Source of the DNA: Pseudomonas sp. B33.4
GTDB taxonomy: Bacteria; Pseudomonadota; Gammaproteobacteria; Pseudomonadales; Pseudomonadaceae
Direction of reading: 5' to 3'
Assembly: GCF_034555375.1 (NCBI RefSeq)
Contig: NZ_CP140706.1
Coordinates: 3,525,001-3,589,000 of the forward strand
Length of the DNA stretch: 64,000 bases
Shown here: piece by piece, positions 7,798-18,553 of the stretch
Layout: every line of letters starts with the position of its first letter
Position numbering within the stretch: position 1 is the stretch's first letter
Notes under the pieces: model-generated
What the model was told of the DNA's origin: nothing
Database searches by the model: none
The model's input: the letters and a program-made list of their open reading frames with translations, nothing else
Translations under genes and position numbers: made by a program

Positions 7798-9872
7798 GCG
7801 ATGCGCAACTGGAAATTCTTGCCAGCCGAGCCGGCCTCGCCGTCGACTGGATCGACGCCAACGGCCGTCCGCAAAAAGTCGCCCCGGCGGTGCTGCGCAA
7901 TGTCCTGATCGGCCTCGGCCACCCCGCCAGCACGGCGCAGGAAATCGACGCCAGCCTGTTGGAACTGCAAGCCGTTCAACAAGACCGTCACTTGCCGCCG
8001 CTGTTGACCGCCGATGTTGGTGTCGGCGTGGATCTGGCGCGCTACTTTGCACCGGAAACGCCTTGTGAAATCCACCTTGAAGACGGCTCACGGCTGAACC
8101 TGAAACTCGATTCCGAAGCGATACTGCCGGGGCTGATCCCGGTCGGCTATCAACAAGTGCATATCGGCGATCAATATTTCACCCTGGCCGTGGCCCCGGA
8201 GCGCTGCTTCAGCGTCGGCGATGCGGTGGATAATCCGATCCCCCGCGCCTGGGGACTGAGTGCGCAACTGTATGCCTTGCGCCGCGCCGGCGACGGCGGT
8301 TTCGGCGATACCCAAGCACTGGAAGATCTGGTCCGCGTGGCCGGTGAGCGCGGCGCCGATGCCCTGGCGATCAGCCCGCTGCACGCCATGTTCAGCGCTG
8401 ATACCGGGCGCTACAGCCCTTATTCGCCCTCGAGCCGGTTGTTCCTCAACTCTCTTTACGCAGCACCTGGCGCGATTCTCGGCGAGCGCGCCTTGCGTGA
8501 TGCGGTCGACGCGGCCGGCCTGGCCGAGCAGTTTGCGCAACTGGAAGATCTAACCCTGATCGACTGGCCGAGCGCCGCCGACGCCAAGCAGAAACTCTTG
8601 CAGGCGTTGTACGAAGGTTTCATCGCCGGTGACCATCCCTTGCACCCGGATTTCGCCAGCTTCCGCCACGCCGGTGGCGAGGCACTGGAAAACCACTGCC
8701 GTTTCGAAGCGATTCAGGAAATGCGCGCCGCCCGTGGTGAAAACCTCGACTGGCGGCAATGGCCGGAACACTGGCACGACCCACGCGGCGCGGCGCTCGA
8801 AGCGTTTGCCGAGGAATACGCCGAACGCATCGGCTATTTCGCTTTCTGCCAATGGCTGATCCACCGTTGCCTGGAGCGCGCGCAAACCGCCGCCCGCAGC
8901 GCAGGGATGGGCATTGGCCTGATCGCCGATCTGGCAGTAGGTGCCGATGGCGCCGGCAGTCAGGCCTGGAGTTTTCAGGATGAACTGCTGGCCTCGCTGA
9001 CCGTCGGCGCACCGCCGGACATTCTCAATCGCTCGGGCCAAGGCTGGGGTATTTCGGCATTCTCCCCGGAGGGCCTGATCCGCAACGGTTTCCGTGCGTT
9101 CATTGACATGCTGCGGGCAAACTTCGCCCACGCTGGCGGCTTGCGAATTGACCATGTGATGGGCCTGCAACGGCTGTGGGTGATTCCCAACGGCTCGGCA
9201 CCTGCCGATGGCGCGTACCTGTATTACCCGGTCGATGACTTGCTGCGCCTGCTGACTCTTGAATCTCATCGCCACCAGGCGATTGTCCTCGGTGAAGACC
9301 TCGGCACCGTGCCCGATGGTCTTCGCGAAAAACTGATCGCCCGCTCCATGCTCGGCATGCGCGTGCTGCTGTTCGAGCAGGACAACACGCATTTCAAACC
9401 GATTCTCGACTGGCCGGACAACGCACTGGCGACCACCAGCACCCATGATCTGCCGACGCTCAACGGCTGGTGGCATGGCCGCGACATCGACTGGAACGCG
9501 CGCTTGGGTTTTGTCGATGCCAACGGTGAAATCGAATGGCGCCATCACCGCCAGCGTGAGCGCGAAGGCTTGCGCAGCGCTCTCAGCCAGGACCCGCAGA
9601 ACTTTCGCGAGGAATCCCACGAGGCCGATCAAGTGGTCGATGCCGCTGTGCGTTTCCTGGGCCACACCCGCGCGCCGCTGGTGCTGTTGCCGCTGGAGGA
9701 TGCGCTGGGCATCAACGAACAAGCGAACCTGCCGGGCACGATCGACACCCATCCGAACTGGTCACGGCGCTTGCCCGGCACCAGTGAAGCGCTGCTCGAT
9801 GGCGCGGATGCGGCGCGACGCCTGGAACTACTCGCCTGCGCGCGTCTTCAGGCTGCCGAGCGTGACCAATGA
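7794..9872 (+). CDS. malQ: 4-alpha-glucanotransferase (amylomaltase)
   Basis: The product has 692 residues of GH77. The start at 7794 overlaps the treZ stop and has GGAGAG upstream; the frame is open for 40 more codons but those lie inside treZ. The N-terminal region (MSDAQLEILASRAGLAVDWIDANG) is the one seen in proteobacterial MalQ. Catalytic residues are Asp453 (LRIDHVMG), Glu501 (LGEDLGTVP) and Asp552 (STHDLPTLNGWW). It shuffles maltodextrin chains, producing chains long enough for TreY or for branching. ATGA overlap with treY. Confidence 0.95.
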   Translation: MSDAQLEILASRAGLAVDWIDANGRPQKVAPAVLRNVLIGLGHPASTAQEIDASLLELQAVQQDRHLPPLLTADVGVGVDLARYFAPETPCEIHLEDGSRLNLKLDSEAILPGLIPVGYQQVHIGDQYFTLAVAPERCFSVGDAVDNPIPRAWGLSAQLYALRRAGDGGFGDTQALEDLVRVAGERGADALAISPLHAMFSADTGRYSPYSPSSRLFLNSLYAAPGAILGERALRDAVDAAGLAEQFAQLEDLTLIDWPSAADAKQKLLQALYEGFIAGDHPLHPDFASFRHAGGEALENHCRFEAIQEMRAARGENLDWRQWPEHWHDPRGAALEAFAEEYAERIGYFAFCQWLIHRCLERAQTAARSAGMGIGLIADLAVGADGAGSQAWSFQDELLASLTVGAPPDILNRSGQGWGISAFSPEGLIRNGFRAFIDMLRANFAHAGGLRIDHVMGLQRLWVIPNGSAPADGAYLYYPVDDLLRLLTLESHRHQAIVLGEDLGTVPDGLREKLIARSMLGMRVLLFEQDNTHFKPILDWPDNALATTSTHDLPTLNGWWHGRDIDWNARLGFVDANGEIEWRHHRQREREGLRSALSQDPQNFREESHEADQVVDAAVRFLGHTRAPLVLLPLEDALGINEQANLPGTIDTHPNWSRRLPGTSEALLDGADAARRLELLACARLQAAERDQ

Positions 9873-12637
9873 ATCAAACGCTCATCCAGCCCTTGCGCGC
9901 GACCTTGCGTCTGCAATTTCATAAAGGTTTCACCCTCGAACAAGCCGTGCCACTGGTGCCGTACTTTGCCCGGCTCGGCATCAGCCACATTTACGCCTCG
10001 CCGCTGCTCGCGGCGCGGGCTGGTTCCATGCACGGTTACGACGTGGTCGACCCGACCCAGGTCAACCCGGAGCTTGGCGGTGAGCCCGCGCTTCGGCGCT
10101 TGGTCAGCACCCTGCGTGAACACAACATGGGGCTGATCCTCGACATCGTCTCCAACCACATGGCGGTCGGTGGCAGCGACAACCCGTGGTGGCTCGACCT
10201 GCTGGAATGGGGGCGACTGAGCCCTTATGGCGAGTTCTTCGATATTCAGTGGCACTCGCCCGATCCGTTGATGGAGGGCCAGTTGTTGCTGCCATTTCTT
10301 GGCAGCGATTATGGAGTTGCGCTGCAGGAAGGCACGCTGAAACTGCGTTTCAACCCAGACACCGGCAGCTTTTACGTCGAGCATTACGATCATCACTTCC
10401 CGATCTGCCCGAACGATTACGGTGAACTGCTCAAATCCGAGAAAGCGCTGAAGCCTCTGGCCGATCGCTTCAGCACCCTCAGCTATCAGACCGATGCCCA
10501 CTCGTTGGCGACTCCGCTCAAGGAAGAGTTGCGGCAATTGGCGACGGATTCTTCAATCGCTGAAGCCATTGAAAACAACCTCAAACACTTCGATTCAACC
10601 AGCGAAGAAGGCTTCCACACACTGCATGCGTTGTTGGAGCGTCAGAGCTATCGCCTCGCCAGTTGGCGCACCGCCGCAGATGACATCAACTGGCGGCGCT
10701 TCTTCGACATCAACGAGCTCGGCGGTTTGCGTGTTGAGCGCCCAGCGGTGTTCGAGGCCACCCACGGCAAGATCTTCCAGTTGATCGCCGAAGGTCTGGT
10801 CGACGGTTTGCGCATCGACCACATCGACGGCCTCGCCGACCCGCGCGGTTACTGCCGCAAACTGCGCCGCCGCGTCGATCTGCTGGCACCGGGCAGGCAT
10901 TTGCCGATCTACGTCGAAAAGATCCTCGGCGCCGGCGAAACCCTGCACCGCGACTGGGCCGTGGAGGGCACCACCGGTTATGAATTCATGAATCAGCTGT
11001 CGCTGCTGCAACACGATCCCGATGGTGAATACGTACTCGGTGATCTCTGGCAACGCCGCACCGAACGCCCGGCCGCCTTTATCGAAGAGGCGCAACTGGC
11101 GCGCCAGCAGATCCTCAACGGCTCTCTCGCCAGTGACTGCGAAAGCGTCGCCCAGGCGCTGCTGCAAGTCGCCCGCGATGACCTGATGACCCGCGACCTG
11201 ACGCTGGGCGCGATCCGCCGGGTGTTGCAGGCGTTGATCGTGCATTTCCCGGTGTATCGCACTTACATCAGCGCGATGGGTCGCTCCGAACAGGACGAAA
11301 GATTTTTCCAGCAGGCCATGGACGGTGCGCGGCAAACCCTCAGCGAAGCCGACTGGCCGGTACTCGATTGCGTCGCCGCCTGGCTCGGTGGCACACCGTG
11401 GCGGCACAAACCGCGCGGGCGCTCACGCAAGATGCTCAAACATGCCTGCGTGCGCTTTCAGCAACTGACGTCACCAGCGGCAGCCAAAGCCGTGGAAGAC
11501 ACGGCGCTGTATCGCTCGGCCGTGCTGCTGTCGCGCAATGACGTCGGCTACAACACCGAACAGTTCAGCGCGCCGGTCAGCGACTTTCATGCGGTCAATC
11601 AGCAACGGTTGAATGAATTTCCCGACAACCTGCTGGCCACCGCAACCCACGACCATAAACGCGGCGAAGACACCCGCGCGCGGCTGGCCGTGCTCAGCGA
11701 GCGCAGCCATTGGTACGCCGAGCAGATCGAACTGTGGCGCGCCCTCGCCCGTCCAGTGCGGGTTGACGATCAAATGCCGTCGAGTGGCGATGAGCTGATT
11801 CTCTACCAAGCGTTGCTCGGCAGTTGGCCGCTGCATCTGCGCGATGACGATCAGGCCGGGTTCGCCGACTACGCCAAACGCATCTGGCAATGGCAACAGA
11901 AAGCCCTGCGCGAGGCCAAGCTGCAAAGCAGTTGGAGTGCGCCCAACGAAGCCTATGAAAACGCCGCACAGGCATTCACCGAAAAACTCCTTACCGGTGA
12001 GGAAGGCGAACTGCTGCGCGCCGCACTGAGCAAGACCGTCAACAGCATCGCCGCTGCCGGCGCCCTCAATGGTTTGGCGCAAACCTTGCTGCGCATGACC
12101 GTGCCGGGGGTGCCGGATCTGTATCAGGGCAACGAGTTCTGGGACTTCAGCCTGGTTGATCCGGACAACCGTCGGCCGGTGGATTACGCCGCTCGCGAAC
12201 ACGCCTTGCAGGAGCCATTGCCACCTGTGGAATTGCTGGCGAACTGGCGTGACGGGCGCATCAAGCAAGCCTTGATCGCCGAGGTGCTGAACCTGCGCGT
12301 CGAGCATGCCGAGCTGTTTCGGCGTGGCACCTACCAAGCCTTGGAAGTACTGGGCAATCAGTCGCACAACGTGCTCGCGTTTGCCCGCGAACACGAGGGG
12401 AAGCAGGCCATCGTGATCGTGCCGATCCGTTGCGCCACGCTGCTGGAAAACAGTGCTGTACCTCAGGTCGATGCGCTGCGCTGGGGCGATACGCGGGTGG
12501 TTTTACCGTTCGCCGCCTCTGACACAAACCTGAAGGGACTTTTTTCAAGCAGCGCAGTCACAAAAAACAGGGAGCTGAATATCAGCGACGCGCTGGGGGA
12601 TGTCCCGGTCAATCTCTTTATCCAACACTTAACGTAA
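9869..12637 (+). CDS. treY: Malto-oligosyltrehalose synthase
   Basis: The product has 922 residues of GH13. It converts the reducing-end alpha-1,4 bond of a glucan into the alpha,alpha-1,1 bond of trehalose. The N-terminus RLQFHKGFTLEQAVPLVPYFARLGI and the block YASPLLAARAGSMHGYDVVDPTQVNPELGG are diagnostic. The catalytic residues are Asp317 (LRIDHIDGLADP) and Glu350 (YVEKILGAGE). Family-specific ATHDHKRGEDTRARL and VPGVPDLYQGNEFWDFSLVDPDNRRPVDY occur further on. The gene is coupled to malQ by ATGA and completes the TreY/TreZ branch of the operon. Confidence 0.96.
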   Translation: MNQTLIQPLRATLRLQFHKGFTLEQAVPLVPYFARLGISHIYASPLLAARAGSMHGYDVVDPTQVNPELGGEPALRRLVSTLREHNMGLILDIVSNHMAVGGSDNPWWLDLLEWGRLSPYGEFFDIQWHSPDPLMEGQLLLPFLGSDYGVALQEGTLKLRFNPDTGSFYVEHYDHHFPICPNDYGELLKSEKALKPLADRFSTLSYQTDAHSLATPLKEELRQLATDSSIAEAIENNLKHFDSTSEEGFHTLHALLERQSYRLASWRTAADDINWRRFFDINELGGLRVERPAVFEATHGKIFQLIAEGLVDGLRIDHIDGLADPRGYCRKLRRRVDLLAPGRHLPIYVEKILGAGETLHRDWAVEGTTGYEFMNQLSLLQHDPDGEYVLGDLWQRRTERPAAFIEEAQLARQQILNGSLASDCESVAQALLQVARDDLMTRDLTLGAIRRVLQALIVHFPVYRTYISAMGRSEQDERFFQQAMDGARQTLSEADWPVLDCVAAWLGGTPWRHKPRGRSRKMLKHACVRFQQLTSPAAAKAVEDTALYRSAVLLSRNDVGYNTEQFSAPVSDFHAVNQQRLNEFPDNLLATATHDHKRGEDTRARLAVLSERSHWYAEQIELWRALARPVRVDDQMPSSGDELILYQALLGSWPLHLRDDDQAGFADYAKRIWQWQQKALREAKLQSSWSAPNEAYENAAQAFTEKLLTGEEGELLRAALSKTVNSIAAAGALNGLAQTLLRMTVPGVPDLYQGNEFWDFSLVDPDNRRPVDYAAREHALQEPLPPVELLANWRDGRIKQALIAEVLNLRVEHAELFRRGTYQALEVLGNQSHNVLAFAREHEGKQAIVIVPIRCATLLENSAVPQVDALRWGDTRVVLPFAASDTNLKGLFSSSAVTKNRELNISDALGDVPVNLFIQHLT

Positions 12638-12664
12638 GCACGAGTTCAGTTCAGGAGCATTGCG

Positions 12665-12979
12665 ATGAGTACCGACGATAAACGCATTCGCGAATTCGCC
12701 TATCAAATCTGGGAATCGGAAGGTCAGCCTGACGGTCAGGAAGCGCGCCACTGGGAGATGGCGCGCAAACTGGCCGAAGCCGAGGCGCTGGCACCGAAGA
12801 AGCCACCGAAAGCGGCTGGCAGCAAAACCGCTGGCAAGACTGCCGAAACCAAGACGCCGGCCGCCAAACCGAAACCTGCGGCCAAAGCCAAGCCCGCCAG
12901 CGCCGCCAAAGTGATTCCCCCGGGCGAAAAAGCCACCGAGAAAAAGCCCCGAGCGCCGAAGAAGCCTTCGGCGATCTGA
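12665..12979 (+). CDS. DUF2934 domain-containing small basic protein
   Basis: The product has 104 residues. Residues 1-45 form the DUF2934 domain (RIREFAYQIWESEGQPDGQEARHWEMARKLAEAE). The rest is a Lys/Ala/Pro-rich low-complexity tail resembling histone-H1-like tails, probably disordered. The start has AGGAG 8 nt upstream and lies 27 bp after treY. The domain is common in small proteins linked with glycogen/trehalose clusters; its role is unknown. It could bind nucleic acid or a polyanion through the tail, which is speculation. Confidence 0.8.
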   Translation: MSTDDKRIREFAYQIWESEGQPDGQEARHWEMARKLAEAEALAPKKPPKAAGSKTAGKTAETKTPAAKPKPAAKAKPASAAKVIPPGEKATEKKPRAPKKPSAI

Positions 12980-13064
12980 CGCTTACCGGACTATTGAAAT
13001 GAATCAATGTGTGGCGGGTTCGCTCGCCACCGAGGGCGCGTTCGTCCTCAAGAAACCCACCAAT

Positions 13065-13163
13065 CCCCTGTAGGAATGAGCCTGCTCGCGATAGCTATCT
13101 GACATTCAACATTGATGTCGCCTGATAGATCGCTATCGCGAGCAGGCTCACTCCTACAGGGGG
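13065..13163. repeat. REP pair (GTAGGAGTGAG type)
   Basis: The two inverted copies have their GTAGG ends facing outward; the left arm carries one change (GTAGGAATGAG). The pair separates the DUF2934 gene from glgX, and so may partly uncouple glgX from the treY transcript. Confidence 0.92.
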
Positions 13164-13203
13164 ATGTGTAAGCCCAGAAATTACCCGTTTTGCAGGAGCA
13201 ATC

Positions 13204-15363
<2,160 letters not shown>

Positions 15364-15364
15364 T

Positions 15365-16363
15365 ATGGATCTGCACAATTATCTCGCCCGGCGTCCAGCG
15401 GATTATCCGCACACCGTAGCCCTCGGAGGTTGCCTACGGGCGCTGGTCGAGGCCGGGCTGGATCGTTTGCCGTTACCGGGCAGTGGCCGCACGCTGGAGC
15501 GTTTTCAGCGCCTGGCGGAGGTCGCTGGGCATGACCTCGGTTTGTGCAAACTGTTCGAAGGCCATACCGACGCGCTGGCGATCATCGAGCAACTGGGCGG
15601 CACACCGACGCCGGGCAGCACGTGGGGCATGTGGGCGGCTGAACCGCCACAGGCACGAGTCAAGGTCAGTCCGGCCGGGCACATGGTCGCGTTGCACGGG
15701 CGCAAGGCGTGGTGCTCCGGTGCTGCGGTGCTCAGCCATGCCTTGCTGACCGCGTGGGACGCCGATGATCAGCAACAACTGGTGGCGGTCGCCCTCGACC
15801 AACCCGGTGTGACCATCACCGTGCAAGGCTGGCAAGCCGTGGGCATGGGCGCCACTGGCAGCGTCGAGGTGCTGTTCGACGGCGCCGAAGCGCAAGCCAT
15901 CGGCAACCCCGCTGATTACCTGCAACGCCCGGGTTTCTGGCAGGGCGGAATCGGCATTGCTGCATGCTGGTACGGCGCCGCGCGGCAAATTGCCGAAGCC
16001 TTGCGCACGCAGTGTGGGCAACGTCCGGAACCGCATGCGCTGGCGCATCTCGGCGCGGTCGACAGCGCTTTGCAGGCCGCCGCCGATGTATTGCGTTTCA
16101 GCGCCTTGCACATCGATGCGCATCCCGACGACAACGCGGAACTGCTCGCCCGGCGTGCTCGCGCGGTGGTCGAACAGTCGGCCGAACAGGTGATGCGTGA
16201 GGTCGGTCGCGCGCTTGGTGCGGGGCCGTTTTGCAAGGATCGCCACTTTGCCCGGCTCAGCGCCGACCTGCCGGTGTTTCTGCGCCAAAGTCATGCCGAG
16301 CGCGATCTGGCCGCGCTCGGGCAATTGGTGGCCGGGCACTCTACGGAGGCATGGGCACTATGA
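15365..16363 (+). CDS. Acyl-CoA dehydrogenase-like flavoprotein
   Basis: The product has 332 residues from the ATG at 15365, which has GAAGAAG upstream; GTG 15347 and ATG 15350 inside glgX are alternatives. The middle part (GSTWGMWAAEPP...LHGRKAWCSGAAVLSHALLTA, then VSPAGHMVALHGRKAWCSGA) resembles the beta-domain of acyl-CoA dehydrogenases, and the C-terminal half is the helical bundle. It is shorter than the usual 380 residues. The family oxidises acyl-CoA thioesters using FAD, but members in sugar clusters can be amine or nitro oxidases. The catalytic Glu is not identifiable by eye. It is coupled to the deacetylase gene by ATGA. Confidence 0.75.
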   Translation: MDLHNYLARRPADYPHTVALGGCLRALVEAGLDRLPLPGSGRTLERFQRLAEVAGHDLGLCKLFEGHTDALAIIEQLGGTPTPGSTWGMWAAEPPQARVKVSPAGHMVALHGRKAWCSGAAVLSHALLTAWDADDQQQLVAVALDQPGVTITVQGWQAVGMGATGSVEVLFDGAEAQAIGNPADYLQRPGFWQGGIGIAACWYGAARQIAEALRTQCGQRPEPHALAHLGAVDSALQAAADVLRFSALHIDAHPDDNAELLARRARAVVEQSAEQVMREVGRALGAGPFCKDRHFARLSADLPVFLRQSHAERDLAALGQLVAGHSTEAWAL

Positions 16364-17118
16364 AAACCAATCCGATTGTCGGTCAGGGCACGAGCCTGCA
16401 TCAGTGGCAGGCTTCGCGGCACCTGGCGGAGCTGGACAGCATCGACATCCTCAGTCTGGTGCCACCGGGCGCACGCGCAGTCATTATCGCGCCGCACCCG
16501 GACGACGAAGTGCTCGGTTGTGGTGGCTTGCTGCAATTGCTCGCCGCCGCTGGCAGGTCTCTGCAATTGATTTCCGTGACCGACGGCAGCGCCAGCCACC
16601 CCGGTTCCAGTCGTTGGCCAGTAGAACGGTTGAGCGTGATTCGCCCACAGGAATCCGCCGAAGCGCTGCGCCGACTCGGTCTGCCGATGCATCGCGTGAA
16701 GTGGCTGCGCGGCGGCTTCACTGACACTCAGGTCGCGGCGCAGGAAGCGCAGTTGGTCGAGTTCATCGAGCGTCATCTGCGCCCTGACGACGTGCTTTTC
16801 GCCACTTGGAGCGAGGACGGCCATTGCGACCACGAAGCCGTTGGCCGCGCCAGTGCCGAAGCGGCGCGTCGGGTTGGCGCAACCTGCCATGAACTGCCGG
16901 TGTGGACGTGGCACTGGGCAACGCCGGAAGACGCCTTTGTACCGTGGCAGCGGGCGCGCAAGATTCTCCTGACGCCAGCGCAAGTGGCGCGCAAACGCCA
17001 CGCGGTGCACGCCTTTGCCAGTCAACTGGAAGGCGATCCGGATGCAGGACTCGGCCCGGTGCTCGCGCCTTATGTGCTTGATCGCCTGCTGCAACCCTTT
17101 GAAGTGGTGTTTCTATGA
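16360..17118 (+). CDS. PIG-L (LmbE) family N-deacetylase
   Basis: The product has 252 residues. ATG 16360 overlaps the previous stop and has GGAGG 10 nt upstream; ATG 16351 is too close to it. The zinc site motif HPDDE occupies residues 46-50 and the second metal motif HCDH residues 155-158, so the metal ligands (His46, Asp49, His158), the general base Asp48 and His155 are all present. PIG-L enzymes remove acetyl groups from N-acetylglucosamine-type sugars in glycolipids and small molecules. The substrate here is unknown, but the neighbours (N-methyltransferase and glycosyltransferase types) point to a sugar conjugate. Confidence 0.88.
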   Translation: MKTNPIVGQGTSLHQWQASRHLAELDSIDILSLVPPGARAVIIAPHPDDEVLGCGGLLQLLAAAGRSLQLISVTDGSASHPGSSRWPVERLSVIRPQESAEALRRLGLPMHRVKWLRGGFTDTQVAAQEAQLVEFIERHLRPDDVLFATWSEDGHCDHEAVGRASAEAARRVGATCHELPVWTWHWATPEDAFVPWQRARKILLTPAQVARKRHAVHAFASQLEGDPDAGLGPVLAPYVLDRLLQPFEVVFL

Positions 17119-17714
17119 GTGTCGAGGATCGCTATTTCGACGGCCTGTTTGCCGGCAACGACGACCCTTGGGCGTTCCGCGAGCGCTGGTACGAACAGCG
17201 CAAACGCGCGATCACCCTCGCCGCCCTGCCACGGCCGCACTATCGGGCAATCTTCGAGCCGGGCTGCGCCAACGGCGAATTGAGCGCCGAACTCGCCGGC
17301 CGTTGTGATCGGTTGTTGTGCTGTGACACGGCCAGCGCAGCGGTGACCTTGGCGCGCACGCGGCTGAGCCTGTTCGATCACGCCGAAGTGCGGCAAAACC
17401 GTCTTCCCGGCGACTGGCCGGAGGAAAAATTCGACCTGATTGTATTTAGCGAGATCGGCTACTACCTCGACGGCGCAGATCTGACAGACGTGATCCGTCG
17501 GGCTAGTGATTGCCTGACTGCCGACGGTCAGTTCCTCGCCTGCCACTGGCGTCCGCCCATCGACGGCTGCCCGCTGAATGCGCGGCAGGTTCACGACCTG
17601 ATCCACGAAAAACTGCATCTGCCGCGTCTGGTTCTGCATCAGGAAGCGGACTTCATCCTTGAGATATGGAGCCGCGAACCGCGCTCGGTGGCGGCGCTGG
17701 AGGGGTTGCGATGA
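17115..17714 (+). CDS. NodS-like SAM-dependent methyltransferase
   Basis: The product has 199 residues, the length of NodS. It opens with DPWAFRERWYEQRKRAITLAALP, typical of NodS-family proteins, followed by the SAM-binding motif I in IFEPGCANGELSAEL and by FDLIVFSEIGYYL. NodS N-methylates the deacetylated glucosamine of Nod factor precursors in rhizobia. Whether this protein is an N-methyltransferase cannot be read from sequence, but lying directly after a deacetylase gene (ATGA overlap) fits methylation of the freed amine. It also overlaps the glycosyltransferase start. Confidence 0.85.
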   Translation: MSVEDRYFDGLFAGNDDPWAFRERWYEQRKRAITLAALPRPHYRAIFEPGCANGELSAELAGRCDRLLCCDTASAAVTLARTRLSLFDHAEVRQNRLPGDWPEEKFDLIVFSEIGYYLDGADLTDVIRRASDCLTADGQFLACHWRPPIDGCPLNARQVHDLIHEKLHLPRLVLHQEADFILEIWSREPRSVAALEGLR

Positions 17715-18397
17715 TCGGCATTCTGATCCCGGCACACAACGAAGAAGACTTGCTCGACGAATGCCTGAGCGCGGCCCTGCGCGCCAGCCGGCATGGCTTG
17801 CTGGCCGGCGAGCGTGTTGAAGTGCTGGTGGTGCTCGACAGTTGCAACGACCGCTCGGCGCAGATTGTCAGCAACTATCCGGTGCTGAGTCTGCACATCG
17901 ACGCCCGCAATGTCGGCCAGGCGCGCGCGGCTGGCGCACAGCTGTTGCTGGAGCGCGGTGCGCGCTGGATCTCCTGTTCGGACGCCGACAGCCGCGTCGC
18001 CGATGACTGGCTGGTGGCACAGCTGGGCTTGGGGGCAGACGCCGTGTGCGGTACCGTCACCGTCGAGCACTGGCACGAGTCGTTCGATGCGGCGGCGCAA
18101 ATCCGCTACCACCGGCATTACCAGGCCTGCGATGGCCATCGGCATATCCACGGTGCCAATCTGGGCATCAGCGCTGACGCCTACCGCTGGGCCGGAGGCT
18201 TTAAACCGCTGGCCTGCGACGAAGATGTGCAGTTGGTGCGGGAACTGGAACTGGACGGTGCCAACATCGCCTGGAGCCATCGTCCGCAAGTGCTGACCAG
18301 CGCTCGCTTCGACAGCCGTGCGCGGGGTGGCTTTGGTGACTATCTGCGAAATCTGGCACAGATAGAGCAAAAAAGAGCGGATCAGATTGATCTGTGA
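17711..18397 (+). CDS. Family 2 glycosyltransferase
   Basis: The product has 228 residues, a single GT-A domain without membrane segments. ATG 17711 overlaps the previous stop. Landmarks are ILIPAHNEEDLLDECL at the N-terminus (nucleotide binding), SCSDADSRVADDW with the Asp-x-Asp metal site, and GGFKPLACDEDVQLVRELELDG with the catalytic ED. It should transfer a sugar from a nucleotide donor to an acceptor made or modified by its neighbours. It is the fourth gene of the overlapping set. Confidence 0.88.
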   Translation: MIGILIPAHNEEDLLDECLSAALRASRHGLLAGERVEVLVVLDSCNDRSAQIVSNYPVLSLHIDARNVGQARAAGAQLLLERGARWISCSDADSRVADDWLVAQLGLGADAVCGTVTVEHWHESFDAAAQIRYHRHYQACDGHRHIHGANLGISADAYRWAGGFKPLACDEDVQLVRELELDGANIAWSHRPQVLTSARFDSRARGGFGDYLRNLAQIEQKRADQIDL

Positions 18398-18553
18398 CGC
18401 GACGAACTTCACTTCATGAGCAATACTCTGCTGCGCGGCAATCCAGGGTTCGGAGCGTCGCAAGGCATTCAACCAGCCTTCACGGGTCCGTAGCGCCTGG
18501 CGATCATCGCCGCGCACATGACTGAGGGCGAAACCACACAAGGACGTCACACC
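18398..18553. other. Gap between glycosyltransferase and second PIG-L gene
   Basis: These 156 bases break the chain of overlapping genes. On the minus strand they read without a stop as a coding-like stretch (for example REGWLNALRRSEPWIAAQQS) beginning at an ATG near 18550, but that frame then runs antisense through the glycosyltransferase gene. It may be a remnant of a lost gene or chance. The 3' part provides AGGAC upstream of the next start. Confidence 0.4.
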
